Assembly (NCBI GenBank): GCA_938049325.1
Contig: CALICC010000280.1
Coordinates: 1-9,805 of the forward strand
Length of the DNA stretch: 9,805 nt
Origin: an uncultured Ilumatobacter sp.
GTDB taxonomy: Bacteria > Actinomycetota > Acidimicrobiia > Acidimicrobiales > Ilumatobacteraceae
Direction: 5' to 3'
The position numbers were made by a program, and so were the translations under genes. Below the pieces are notes generated by a model. That model had not been told where the DNA came from. It saw only the letters and a list, made by a program, of their open reading frames with translations, and did no database searches. Below, one piece after another: positions 1-5,969 of this stretch. The first letter of the stretch is position 1; every line of letters begins with the position of its first letter.

Positions 1-27
1 CTCGTTCGGTTCAGGGACGAGCGATAG
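1..27 (+). CDS. Possible 3' end of an upstream gene (last 8 codons)
   Basis: Frame 1 from the first base reads LVRFRDER and then a TAG stop at 25-27. That would place the stop two bases before the GTG start of the next gene, in keeping with the very tight packing of the following genes. Eight codons are too few to identify a product, and the reading could be chance. Confidence rests only on spacing and operon style. Confidence 0.3.
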   Translation, partial: LVRFRDER

Positions 28-29
28 CC

Positions 30-884
30 GTGCTGAACGGCGCGCTCGACTATTGGTGCAATGCGTTCACGCCCGACCGGGTCGCGGCGTGGCAACAGGC
101 CATCGACAATCAGGGACTCAGCCTGAAGATCTACCGAGACGGTGACGAATTCTGCGATCCAGCTGCGATGGTCGGTCGACTCGACGAGGCAGGCTTCGCC
201 ACGGTCGTGCTCGTGGCGTCAGACCACACGGATGCCGCAGATGTCGACAGCTTCGAACACGTTGCGTGTCGAGCCGACGAAGTTGCCGACTTGCACGCGA
301 CGCACTCCGATCGTTTCGTCGGTCTGTGGAGCGTCAACCCCGAAGCGGGGGACGCGGGAGTGGCGTCGGCACGCGAGATGCTCGCTCAACCGTGGTGCGT
401 CGGCCTGCACAATCACACGCACAGTTGGGATCGTCGTTTCGACCACGCTGACTTCACCCCGTTCTACGAACTCTGTGCAGAGGAAGACGTTCCGATAGTG
501 GTGCAAGCGGGTGCGTCGGGGGGAGATTTCCCGCATGAGTGCGGTCACCCTTCGGGCATCGAGCAACCGGCCAACACGTTTGCGTCGGTGCGGTTCGTGC
601 TCTCACATACCGGTGCGCCGTGGACCACCGAAACCATCGACATGGCCCGAGCGCACGACAACGTGTACATCGGCACCGCCACATGGCCGCCTCGCAGGTG
701 GCCACGCGAGCTCATCGAATTCGCAGTGGGGGAGGGCCGTCACAAGGTGCTCTACGGCAGTGGCTTTCCCACCTCGGGTCACGCCCAGGCAGCTCGACAA
801 CTCGCCGAGAGCGAGCTCGATGATGCGACCATTGACGCAATCACTTCGACCAACGCCCGAACTGTTTTCACTCGATTGTCCTGA
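30..884 (+). CDS. Amidohydrolase-2-like TIM-barrel protein with degraded metal site
   Basis: This 284-residue protein looks like the amidohydrolase_2 family (decarboxylases and hydrolases with a metal-bound TIM barrel). Family-like stretches are FTPD near residue 13, DRFVGLWSVNP (94-104), HNHTH (127-131), the strand IVVQAG (156-161), LSHTGAPW (191-198), NVYIGTATWPPRRWP (211-225) and HKVLYGSGFP (238-247). Several catalytic positions differ from the family norm. The N-terminal HxH strand reads DYWCN (7-11), the usual IHAG histidine is replaced in VVQAG, and the aspartate of the usual GSDFP is Gly245. H193 remains. I recall an actinobacterial subgroup that also starts with a DYWCN-like strand, so the first loss may be ancestral, but the loss of the aspartate looks specific. 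It may be a binding or structural protein, or use a different chemistry. The GTG at 30 is the furthest upstream start and leaves the N-terminal strand intact. Its ribosome site is weak. It heads a four-gene operon. Confidence 0.85.
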   Translation: MLNGALDYWCNAFTPDRVAAWQQAIDNQGLSLKIYRDGDEFCDPAAMVGRLDEAGFATVVLVASDHTDAADVDSFEHVACRADEVADLHATHSDRFVGLWSVNPEAGDAGVASAREMLAQPWCVGLHNHTHSWDRRFDHADFTPFYELCAEEDVPIVVQAGASGGDFPHECGHPSGIEQPANTFASVRFVLSHTGAPWTTETIDMARAHDNVYIGTATWPPRRWPRELIEFAVGEGRHKVLYGSGFPTSGHAQAARQLAESELDDATIDAITSTNARTVFTRLS

Positions 885-890
885 AGGAGG
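884..890 (+). promoter_or_regulatory. Strong ribosome binding site overlapping the previous stop
   Basis: AAGGAGG begins on the last base of the TGA stop (882-884) of the upstream gene and lies 5 bases before the ATG at 896. It fixes the start of the 169-residue protein and suggests coupled translation. Confidence 0.85.
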
Positions 891-895
891 CGCAC

Positions 896-1405
896 ATGCT
901 TGGCCAGACCTACAACGTGCAACCGGTCCCACCGGACCCTGACCACACCGTCTACCTCGATGCCGGTCCGCTGCGCATCGGAGTCGAATACCGCGTTGTC
1001 GACCCCGAGGCGCTCGCCGACGCGTACGAAGGTGACGACCTGGCTGAGATCGAGGAGCATTCGCCCGAGGGCGGCTTCACCGACGAGGGTCTGTCGATTC
1101 ACATCGAGAGCGTCGCCGACGATCACGAATACCTCCGCTTCGACGCCTTCGATGATGATCCGCACTATCACTATGTGGACAAGGCCGCAGGCACCAACAC
1201 GCTCGTCGGGTTCGACGTTGCAGCGCACGGCCCGGTCGTTCCCTGGGTGCTCAGCCAGCTCCGGCATCGGCTCGACCCGATGCTGCGCCGCGCCGGGGCA
1301 CCGCACATCGCCGACACACTCTCGGCCGGCCTGGGTGCGGAGATCGCGGCGCAACTGGAGAGTTACCTGCCGACCATCGGCATCGCGACGGAGGCGGCCG
1401 AGTGA
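896..1405 (+). CDS. Conserved-looking protein of unknown function with acidic/His motif
   Basis: I do not recognise a characterised function for this 169-residue protein. It has no signal peptide or membrane segment and should be cytosolic. It is acidic and well structured in appearance: a probable beta strand VYLDAGPLRIGVEYRVV (19-35), a hydrophilic stretch, then a distinctive block DDHEYLRFDAFDDDPHYHYV (75-94) rich in Asp and His, followed by a helical C-terminal third with PWVLSQLRHRLDPMLRRAG (116-134). The DDPHYHY segment could bind a metal or contact a partner protein, but this is inference. The start at 896 is secured by an ideal AAGGAGG site. Its GTGA junction with the dioxygenase overlaps by 4 bases, so it is likely made in step with both neighbours. 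Its place between an amidohydrolase-like protein and an oxygenase suggests an accessory subunit or a small enzyme of the same pathway. Confidence 0.85.
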   Translation: MLGQTYNVQPVPPDPDHTVYLDAGPLRIGVEYRVVDPEALADAYEGDDLAEIEEHSPEGGFTDEGLSIHIESVADDHEYLRFDAFDDDPHYHYVDKAAGTNTLVGFDVAAHGPVVPWVLSQLRHRLDPMLRRAGAPHIADTLSAGLGAEIAAQLESYLPTIGIATEAAE

Positions 1406-2223
1406 CGGCCACGGTTGATCGGCTCACCGCGACGACCGGCGCAATCGTGGAGGGCATCGACTTGCACGCCACGACCGCCGAAACGGTCGGGGCAATCGAA
1501 GAACTCTTGCTCGAACACCTCGTGTTGTTCTTCCCCGGCCAAGCCCTCGAACCAGCCGCGCAGATGCAGTTGGCTCGCCTCTTCGGTCAGATCGATGTTG
1601 CGCCGTTCGGGCCAAAGCATGCCGAGGTCCCTGAGATGACGGTGCTCGATCAAGAGTCGCCGCGAGGCGAAGGTGCCGACGCTTGGCACAGCGACAACTC
1701 GTTTCGGGCCGAGCCGCCGAAATACACCATGCTCCAATCGGTATTGCTACCGCCGACCGGTGGCGACACGTGTTGGGCAAACATGTACGAGGCGTACGAC
1801 GCCTTGAGCGAACCAATGCGACAGCTCCTCGACGGGCTCACCGCTACCCACGACCTCTCCAAGACTCTCGAGGTCGCCATCGCCAAGGGGCTCAGCGATG
1901 CCGACCCGACTGAGATGCGCAAGGTGTACCCACCTGAGCATCACCCTGTGGTGCGAACTCATCCGCAAACCGGCCGAAAAGCGTTGTTCGTCAACAGCAA
2001 CTTCACGACTCGAATCGATGGATTGACCGACGCCGAGAGCCGCAAGGTTCTCGACCTGCTGCTGGAACACGTGCAGACCCCGTACTTCCAGTGTCGTTAC
2101 CGATGGCAGCCAGGCACGCTCGCCATCTGGGACAACCGCTGTCTCCAGCACTTCGCAGTCCCCGACTACACCAGTCGTCGGGTCATGCATCGGTTCACGA
2201 TCAGCGGCGATCGGCCGCGCTGA
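1402..2223 (+). CDS. TauD/TfdA-family Fe(II)/2-oxoglutarate dioxygenase
   Basis: This 273-residue protein matches the TauD/TfdA family, which uses Fe(II), O2 and 2-oxoglutarate to hydroxylate a substrate, often releasing a leaving group such as sulfite or a glyoxylate unit. The iron triad is visible: H96 and D98 in WHSDNS (95-100) and H250 in QHFAVPDY (249-256). R264 in VMHRFTI lies 14 residues after H250, close to the 15-residue spacing of the 2-oxoglutarate-binding arginine in TauD. The N-terminal LTATTGAIVEGIDL (8-21), VLFFPGQ (41-47), PPTGGDTCWANMYEAYDAL (117-135) and WDNRCLQH (243-250) are all typical. Length is normal and the enzyme should be active. The GTG start overlaps the upstream stop as GTGA (1402-1405). 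TauD/TfdA members act on very diverse small organic acids, so the substrate cannot be named. Its neighbours suggest an acylated or amide-bearing compound. Confidence 0.95.
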   Translation: MTATVDRLTATTGAIVEGIDLHATTAETVGAIEELLLEHLVLFFPGQALEPAAQMQLARLFGQIDVAPFGPKHAEVPEMTVLDQESPRGEGADAWHSDNSFRAEPPKYTMLQSVLLPPTGGDTCWANMYEAYDALSEPMRQLLDGLTATHDLSKTLEVAIAKGLSDADPTEMRKVYPPEHHPVVRTHPQTGRKALFVNSNFTTRIDGLTDAESRKVLDLLLEHVQTPYFQCRYRWQPGTLAIWDNRCLQHFAVPDYTSRRVMHRFTISGDRPR

Positions 2224-3992
2224 TGGGCGAAACCGCACGACCCGACAACCTCGCAACCCAGGGCAATCTTGTCGTGCGCGGCGGCACTGTCGTTGATGGC
2301 ACCGGCATCTCCCGCCGACGCGCCGATGTTGTGGTCGAGAACGGAGTCGTCACCGCCGTCGGGCGAGCGGACCGGGCAACGATCAGCGCGTCGGAAACCT
2401 TCGACGCGGACGGGCTCATTGTTGCGCCCGGCATCGTCGATGCTCACACGCACTACGACCCACAGCTCACATTCGACCCGTTGGCATCGATGTCGATCTA
2501 TCACGGCGTCACGACGGTGTTGGCCGGGAACTGCGGGTTCTCGATCGCGCCGACGCGAACCGACGACCGACAGTTCCTGCGCGAACTGTTCGCCAAGGTC
2601 GAACAGATGGAGCCCACCGCGATGGACGCGGTCGACTTCGACTTCGAGACGCTCCCCGAGTACCTCGACGCGCGCCGTGGCCGGCTTGGGCTCAACCTGG
2701 CGTGCTATATCGGCCACTCCAACGTCCGTCGGTGGGTGATGGGTGCTGAGGGATCCGAACGTGAGGCAACCCAGCCCGAGATCGCCAAGATGCAGGACGT
2801 CGTGCGCGAGGCGATGCGCTCAGGGGCTGCTGGCCTCTCGTCGTCTCATGCTCCGACTCACCTCGACGGCAACAGCCGGCCCGTGCCGTCGCGATTCTCG
2901 AGCCGTGACGAGCTGCTTGCTCTCGCCGAAGCAGCGGGAACAACCGGGAGCGGATCGATCACCTACCTGCCCGCCAGTGCCGTTGGCGGCATCGACGAGG
3001 AGGACGAGAACTACTGCATCGCTCTTGGTGAGCGGTCTGGTTTGCCGATCATCATCCAAGGGCTGGGTGGACGGAACAAGACCGACGCGCCCACCGCAAC
3101 CTGGGGCCGGGCCCAGGAGTTTCTCAACCGAGCCCGCAGCAACGGAACCCCGATCTACAACATCCTGATTGCTCGGCCGCCGGACCGGCCCCTCACGATT
3201 GGCCCAGAGAATCACCTGTACCTGTCGGTGCCGTCGTGGGTCGAGATGCTGGCGCTTCCTCACGACGATCGCATCGCTGCGCTGCAAAATCCGGAGACTC
3301 GCGCCGTGCTGCGCACAGCAGTCGAGCACTACAACCGCGACCCCGAACTCGGTACGACGACACCTCCGCCGCTGTGGGACACCGTGTTCGTGCAGCATGT
3401 CCACCAAGACCGCAACCGATCGCTCGTGGGCCGATCGCTGGCCTCGCTTGCCGAGGAGCAAGGTAAAGCTCCGGCTGACGTGATGCTCGACCTGGCTTTG
3501 AGTGAAGATCTACACACGGGCTTTCGTTGGAACTGGGAAACCGACGAGTGGGCCGGTGCAGTGCGAGAGGCGCAACTCGATCCGCGCATGATCATCGGCA
3601 CGTCCGACGGCGGAGCCCACCTCGCCCGCGACGATGCCGCCGACTGGAGTTCGTGGTTCCTCCGCAACTGGGTGCTCGATCGCGAGGTCTGGACTCTCGA
3701 AGAGGGAATCCGCCAGATCACCCAGGTGCCGGCGGCCATTCTCGGGTTCAGCAATCGTGGTGCGTTGCAGCCGGGTCGAGCCGGCGACATGTTCATCTTC
3801 GACCCCGACCGCATCAACGCGGGAAAGAAGGAGTTCGTCCGCGACCTTCCGGGTGGGGCCGGCCGATTCAAGGCGTGGCCAGAGGGTGTCAACGCAACGA
3901 TCGTCAACGGGGTCCCCGTCATCGTCGACGGGACGCCCACGGGGAATCTTCCGGGCCAGGTCACCACGCCTGGCGCCAGAAGCGCCGGGTAA
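2223..3992 (+). CDS. N-acyl-D-amino-acid deacylase-like amidohydrolase
   Basis: This 589-residue protein belongs to the amidohydrolase-3/D-aminoacylase group, which hydrolyses N-acyl amino acids and related amides or cyclic ureides with bound zinc. Visible family parts are LVVRGGTVVDGTG (16-28), the HxH motif in DAHTHYDP (73-80), AGNCGFSIAP with C104 (101-110), GHSNVR (164-169), GNSRPVPSRF (216-225), GTSDGGAHL with the catalytic-type D462 (459-467) and the C-terminal GALQPGRAGDMFIFDP (513-528). The two central histidines of classical D-aminoacylase (in THMR and SHHK) are not seen: the matching strands read ITYLPA (246-251) and IIIQGLGG (276-283). H209 and H213 in SSSHAPTHLDG could take over, but this is a guess. 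It is a larger subfamily than the roughly 480-residue Alcaligenes enzyme. I chose the ATG at 2223 because it shares its A with the upstream TGA (TGATG coupling); the reading frame stays open further upstream inside the dioxygenase gene. This is the last gene of the operon. Confidence 0.9.
   Translation: MGETARPDNLATQGNLVVRGGTVVDGTGISRRRADVVVENGVVTAVGRADRATISASETFDADGLIVAPGIVDAHTHYDPQLTFDPLASMSIYHGVTTVLAGNCGFSIAPTRTDDRQFLRELFAKVEQMEPTAMDAVDFDFETLPEYLDARRGRLGLNLACYIGHSNVRRWVMGAEGSEREATQPEIAKMQDVVREAMRSGAAGLSSSHAPTHLDGNSRPVPSRFSSRDELLALAEAAGTTGSGSITYLPASAVGGIDEEDENYCIALGERSGLPIIIQGLGGRNKTDAPTATWGRAQEFLNRARSNGTPIYNILIARPPDRPLTIGPENHLYLSVPSWVEMLALPHDDRIAALQNPETRAVLRTAVEHYNRDPELGTTTPPPLWDTVFVQHVHQDRNRSLVGRSLASLAEEQGKAPADVMLDLALSEDLHTGFRWNWETDEWAGAVREAQLDPRMIIGTSDGGAHLARDDAADWSSWFLRNWVLDREVWTLEEGIRQITQVPAAILGFSNRGALQPGRAGDMFIFDPDRINAGKKEFVRDLPGGAGRFKAWPEGVNATIVNGVPVIVDGTPTGNLPGQVTTPGARSAG
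3969..3989 (+). terminator. GC-rich hairpin at the operon end (possible terminator)
   Basis: An 8-bp stem (3969-3976 paired with 3982-3989, one G-T pair) closes a 5-base loop CAGAA and ends directly before the TAA stop. No T-run follows, so it is not a classical Rho-independent terminator. It may be a U-less hairpin or chance structure inside a coding region. Confidence 0.35.
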
Positions 3993-4140
3993 GCCGCTTC
4001 GTCTCGTCGCACATCCAGCGCTGTGCGAGTGGGGTTTTCGTCGGTGGGCTGATCGGTTCTGATGTTGGCTCTGCCGCCCGGGGTGGATCCTGGGTCATTC
4101 GTCCCTATTGCCCCGACACCGTCAGGACCACAGTGGGGTC

Positions 4141-4147
4141 GAGGAGG
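4141..4147 (+). promoter_or_regulatory. Strong ribosome binding site for the 68-residue protein
   Basis: GAGGAGG lies 6 bases upstream of the ATG at 4154. It selects this ATG within a longer open frame that begins inside the deacylase gene, and is the main evidence that the small gene is real. Confidence 0.75.
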
Positions 4148-4153
4148 ACCACC

Positions 4154-4360
4154 ATGACTGACCTACCCAACGACGTGAAGGCGAATCGTGTGCCCAGGAG
4201 AGATCTCGAAGTTGATGTCGACGGCGAACGAGAAGTCCTCGAAGCGGATGTCGACGATGGACTGCCTGCCCACCTCGACGCATCCTTCGAGGAGCCGGTT
4301 CCCGACGTGATCGATCAACGACGCGATGTATTGCTCGACACTGACGGGTACGAGACCTGA
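4154..4360 (+). CDS. Small, very acidic protein of unknown function (68 aa)
   Basis: The predicted protein has 68 residues, with 21 Asp/Glu against 7 Lys/Arg and no Cys or Trp. It has no hydrophobic segment and is probably cytosolic and largely unfolded. Its C-terminal half, with PDVIDQRRDVLLD (50-62), resembles in style the short acidic proteins common in actinobacteria, where an aspartate-rich chain carries a VxxQRRDV-like segment. I recognise no domain or function. The ATG at 4154 is chosen because GAGGAGG lies 6 bases upstream, whereas the open frame extends much further back over the deacylase gene. It stands alone, 161 bases after the operon, and converges on the dehydrogenase gene with 24 bases between them, so it probably has its own promoter in 3993-4140. 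Confidence 0.65.
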   Translation: MTDLPNDVKANRVPRRDLEVDVDGEREVLEADVDDGLPAHLDASFEEPVPDVIDQRRDVLLDTDGYET

Positions 4361-4384
4361 CCGCCGCGTCAGTACCTCGGCGAG

Positions 4385-5218
4385 CTAGACGGCGCCGCCG
4401 GAAACCTCGATGTCGAAGCCGGTGATGTACGAGGCTTCATCGGAGAGCAAGAACCGCGCCACTGCAGCGACTTCGTCGAGTGAGCCGTATCGGCGGAGCG
4501 GTACGGCCGAGATCATCTGTCTGGCGACCTCGGCCGGGTCGTCAGAGAAGTACTGACTCGGCGTGTCGGCTTGTCGTTGCACCTGACGGTCCCACATGTC
4601 GCCAGGTCCAACGAACGCTGGGCTGATCGAGTTGACTCGGATCGCGTTGCTGGCAAGATCCTTCGCAGCGGTCTTTGTCAGTGCGATCACGGCTGCTTTC
4701 GAGGCGCTGTACGCGGCCATGTTTGGCGCTCCTCCGTGTGCCATCGATGCCGTGTTCACAATGGAGCCGGGGCGTCCGGTTGCGATGAGGCCGCGCGAGA
4801 AGCTCTTGAGGACGTTGAAGACGCCAACGACGTTGATGTCGAGGACGCGCCGGAAGTCTTCCGGGTCGTAGTCGACGATGTTGGAGAACGCGCCTTGGTA
4901 GCCGGCATTGTTGAACAGCAGATCGGGAACGACGCCGTCGGCATTGAGGTCATCGAATGCCTGCTGGACTGCTTCCGCGTCGGTCACATCGAACACGGTG
5001 GTCACCGGGTTCGCTGTGCCAGCGCGGTCGGCGCACATCGAGGCCGTTTCTTCAACGCGAGACGACACGTCGGCCAGGACGACTCGTGCACCGTCGACCG
5101 CGAGCCGGAGCGCCGTTGATCGGCCGATGTCACCGGCAGCACCGGTCACCAACGCGGTGCGGCCATCGAGAGCGTCGGCGACGGGATGGTGGCTTGCTCG
5201 TTGAGTTTGGGCCGTCAT
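4385..5218 (-). CDS. Short-chain dehydrogenase/reductase (SDR, classical type)
   Basis: This 277-residue protein is a classical SDR oxidoreductase acting on an alcohol/ketone pair. The nucleotide-binding glycine motif is TGAAGDIG (25-32). D50 at the end of the second strand (VVLAD) favours NAD(H) over NADP(H). NNAG is at 103-106, and the active-site set is N129, S158 (in NTASMA), Y170 and K174 (YSASK). The C-terminal part has ITGFDIEVSGG (265-275), as in many 3-oxoacyl-ACP reductase-like or alcohol dehydrogenase-like members. The segment AFVGPGDMWDRQVQRQ (201-216) is the variable substrate loop, so the substrate is unknown. The start is the only ATG before the Rossmann fold; its ribosome site is weak. 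The gene is transcribed against the preceding operon, so a shared pathway is possible but not shown. An inverted repeat in its upstream region could be an operator. Confidence 0.93.
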   Translation of the reverse strand: MTAQTQRASHHPVADALDGRTALVTGAAGDIGRSTALRLAVDGARVVLADVSSRVEETASMCADRAGTANPVTTVFDVTDAEAVQQAFDDLNADGVVPDLLFNNAGYQGAFSNIVDYDPEDFRRVLDINVVGVFNVLKSFSRGLIATGRPGSIVNTASMAHGGAPNMAAYSASKAAVIALTKTAAKDLASNAIRVNSISPAFVGPGDMWDRQVQRQADTPSQYFSDDPAEVARQMISAVPLRRYGSLDEVAAVARFLLSDEASYITGFDIEVSGGAV

Positions 5219-5231
5219 TTCAGGATCCGAT

Positions 5232-5302
5232 CTTGTGTAGTTGCCGGGCCAAGAGACGTCTGAGTACCTGGTGGTGTGGGAACGTTCCGGCCGCTACACA
5301 CG
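5232..5302. repeat. Imperfect inverted repeat upstream of the SDR gene (possible operator)
   Basis: The arm CTTGTGTAGTTGCCGG (5232-5247) matches the reverse complement of CCGGCCGCTACACACG (5287-5302) at 13 of 16 positions, with 39 bases between. The perfect palindrome GGAACGTTCC (5279-5288) abuts and slightly overlaps the second arm. The first arm begins 14 bases upstream of the SDR start codon. This would suit a regulator binding site or an RNA hairpin in the SDR leader, but chance cannot be excluded. Confidence 0.35.
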
Positions 5303-5579
5303 TACCACAGCGCCAGGATTTCGAAGATTTCCGGACCTATGGCCCTGGACGCCCGCAGACGTGAGTAGCACGCTGGTCTCATGGGTCTCCTTTCTGATTC
5401 TGTCGCTGTTCCTCGTCGAGCTCCGCAGCGACACAATTCGGAGGAGTTCATTCCTCGATCATCACGCCTCGTCGCTCGTTCCGATAGGGCCTTTCGTCGC
5501 TCGACTGCGAGGTTGTGACGTTGTCCTCTGCCGACCGTTGCTGACCGGGCGAAACAATGAGTACTGAATCAGCCCGAGC

Positions 5580-5586
5580 AAGGAGG
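5580..5586 (+). promoter_or_regulatory. Strong ribosome binding site deciding the 2TM-protein start
   Basis: AAGGAGG lies 6 bases before the ATG at 5593. An upstream in-frame ATG at 5557 has no comparable site, so 5593 is preferred. Confidence 0.8.
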
Positions 5587-5592
5587 AAGACC

Positions 5593-5877
5593 ATGGATCA
5601 CAATGACGAACGCAGATCTGCGGCTATCGCCCGCATCAGTGCCAAGCGCGACTTCAAGAATCACGCGCTTGTCTATTGCGCGGTCAACACACTCCTCGTG
5701 GTGATCTGGGCGGCGTCGGGTGCTGGATACTTCTGGCCCATCTGGGTCATCGCAGGTTGGGGCATCGGTCTCGCGGCGCACGGCTGGGGGGTCTACGGGC
5801 GCAAGCCGATCTCCGAAGCCGACATCATCGAAGAGATGCACGCCGTCGAGCACCCACCACATCGCACGTCCTCATGA
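5593..5877 (+). CDS. 2TM-domain small membrane protein
   Basis: This 94-residue protein fits the 2TM domain family, a short two-helix membrane module found alone or fused to histidine kinases. Typical features are AKRDFKNHALVYCAVN (17-32), a first membrane helix at about 26-44, the YFWPIWVIAGWGIGLAAHGW hairpin (46-65) and a second helix at about 48-67. A hydrophilic tail with a helix SEADIIEEMHAVE (74-86) probably lies in the cytoplasm. The stand-alone form has no known biochemical role. The ATG at 5593 follows an AAGGAGG site; starting at 5557 would add 12 residues that lie outside the domain. The gene is single, with an SDR gene diverging upstream and a lipoprotein gene converging downstream. 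Confidence 0.9.
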   Translation: MDHNDERRSAAIARISAKRDFKNHALVYCAVNTLLVVIWAASGAGYFWPIWVIAGWGIGLAAHGWGVYGRKPISEADIIEEMHAVEHPPHRTSS

Positions 5878-5894
5878 ACCGACGACGTCGGCAC

Positions 5895-5945
5895 CTCGCC
5901 GGAACCTTTTCCTCTGGGTGCGACGGTTGAATTCCGCCCGGCGAG
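5895..5945. terminator. Inverted repeat between convergent genes (weak terminator candidate)
   Basis: CTCGCCGG (5895-5902) and CCGGCGAG (5938-5945) are exact reverse complements, with 35 bases between. A shorter stem CCGAC/GTCGG (5879-5883 and 5887-5891) precedes it. Both lie in the 92-base gap where the 2TM gene and the beta-lactamase-family gene converge, so they could end transcription from both sides. The long loop and absence of a T-run make this uncertain. Confidence 0.3.
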
Positions 5946-5969
5946 TGACGTCCTGTGTCAAGACGGGTA

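Larger units (their letters stand above)
5219..5592. other. 374-base intergenic region between divergent genes
   Basis: This stretch separates the SDR gene (-) and the 2TM gene (+) and should contain both promoters. I see an imperfect inverted repeat (5232-5247 and 5287-5302) and a 10-bp palindrome near the SDR side. Open frames here (for example 5381-5518, 45 codons) lack family features and a good ribosome site. I could not assign -35 and -10 elements with any confidence. No RNA gene was recognised. Confidence 0.6.

Noticed and set aside
779..1354. 191-codon minus-strand frame opposite the unknown protein
   Set aside because: It crosses two coupled + strand genes, has no domain and no plausible ribosome site; treated as a shadow.
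2091..2222. Upstream extension of the deacylase reading frame by 44 codons
   Set aside because: It lies inside the dioxygenase gene, adds Arg/Ser/His-rich sequence with no family match, and the ATG at 2223 has classic TGATG coupling.
3527..4153. Long frame leading into the 68-residue protein
   Set aside because: The upstream part is an out-of-frame reading of the deacylase gene; the ribosome site at 4141-4147 marks the real start at 4154.
4571..5119. 182-codon + strand frame inside the SDR gene
   Set aside because: It is the complement of an SDR with all active-site residues intact and shows no family features of its own.
5381..5518. 45-codon open frame in the 374-base intergenic gap
   Set aside because: It is Arg/Ser-rich with no ribosome site and no recognisable motif; more likely chance.
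5557..5592. Earlier ATG for the 2TM protein
   Set aside because: It lacks a good ribosome site, while the ATG at 5593 has AAGGAGG at ideal distance and keeps the complete domain.
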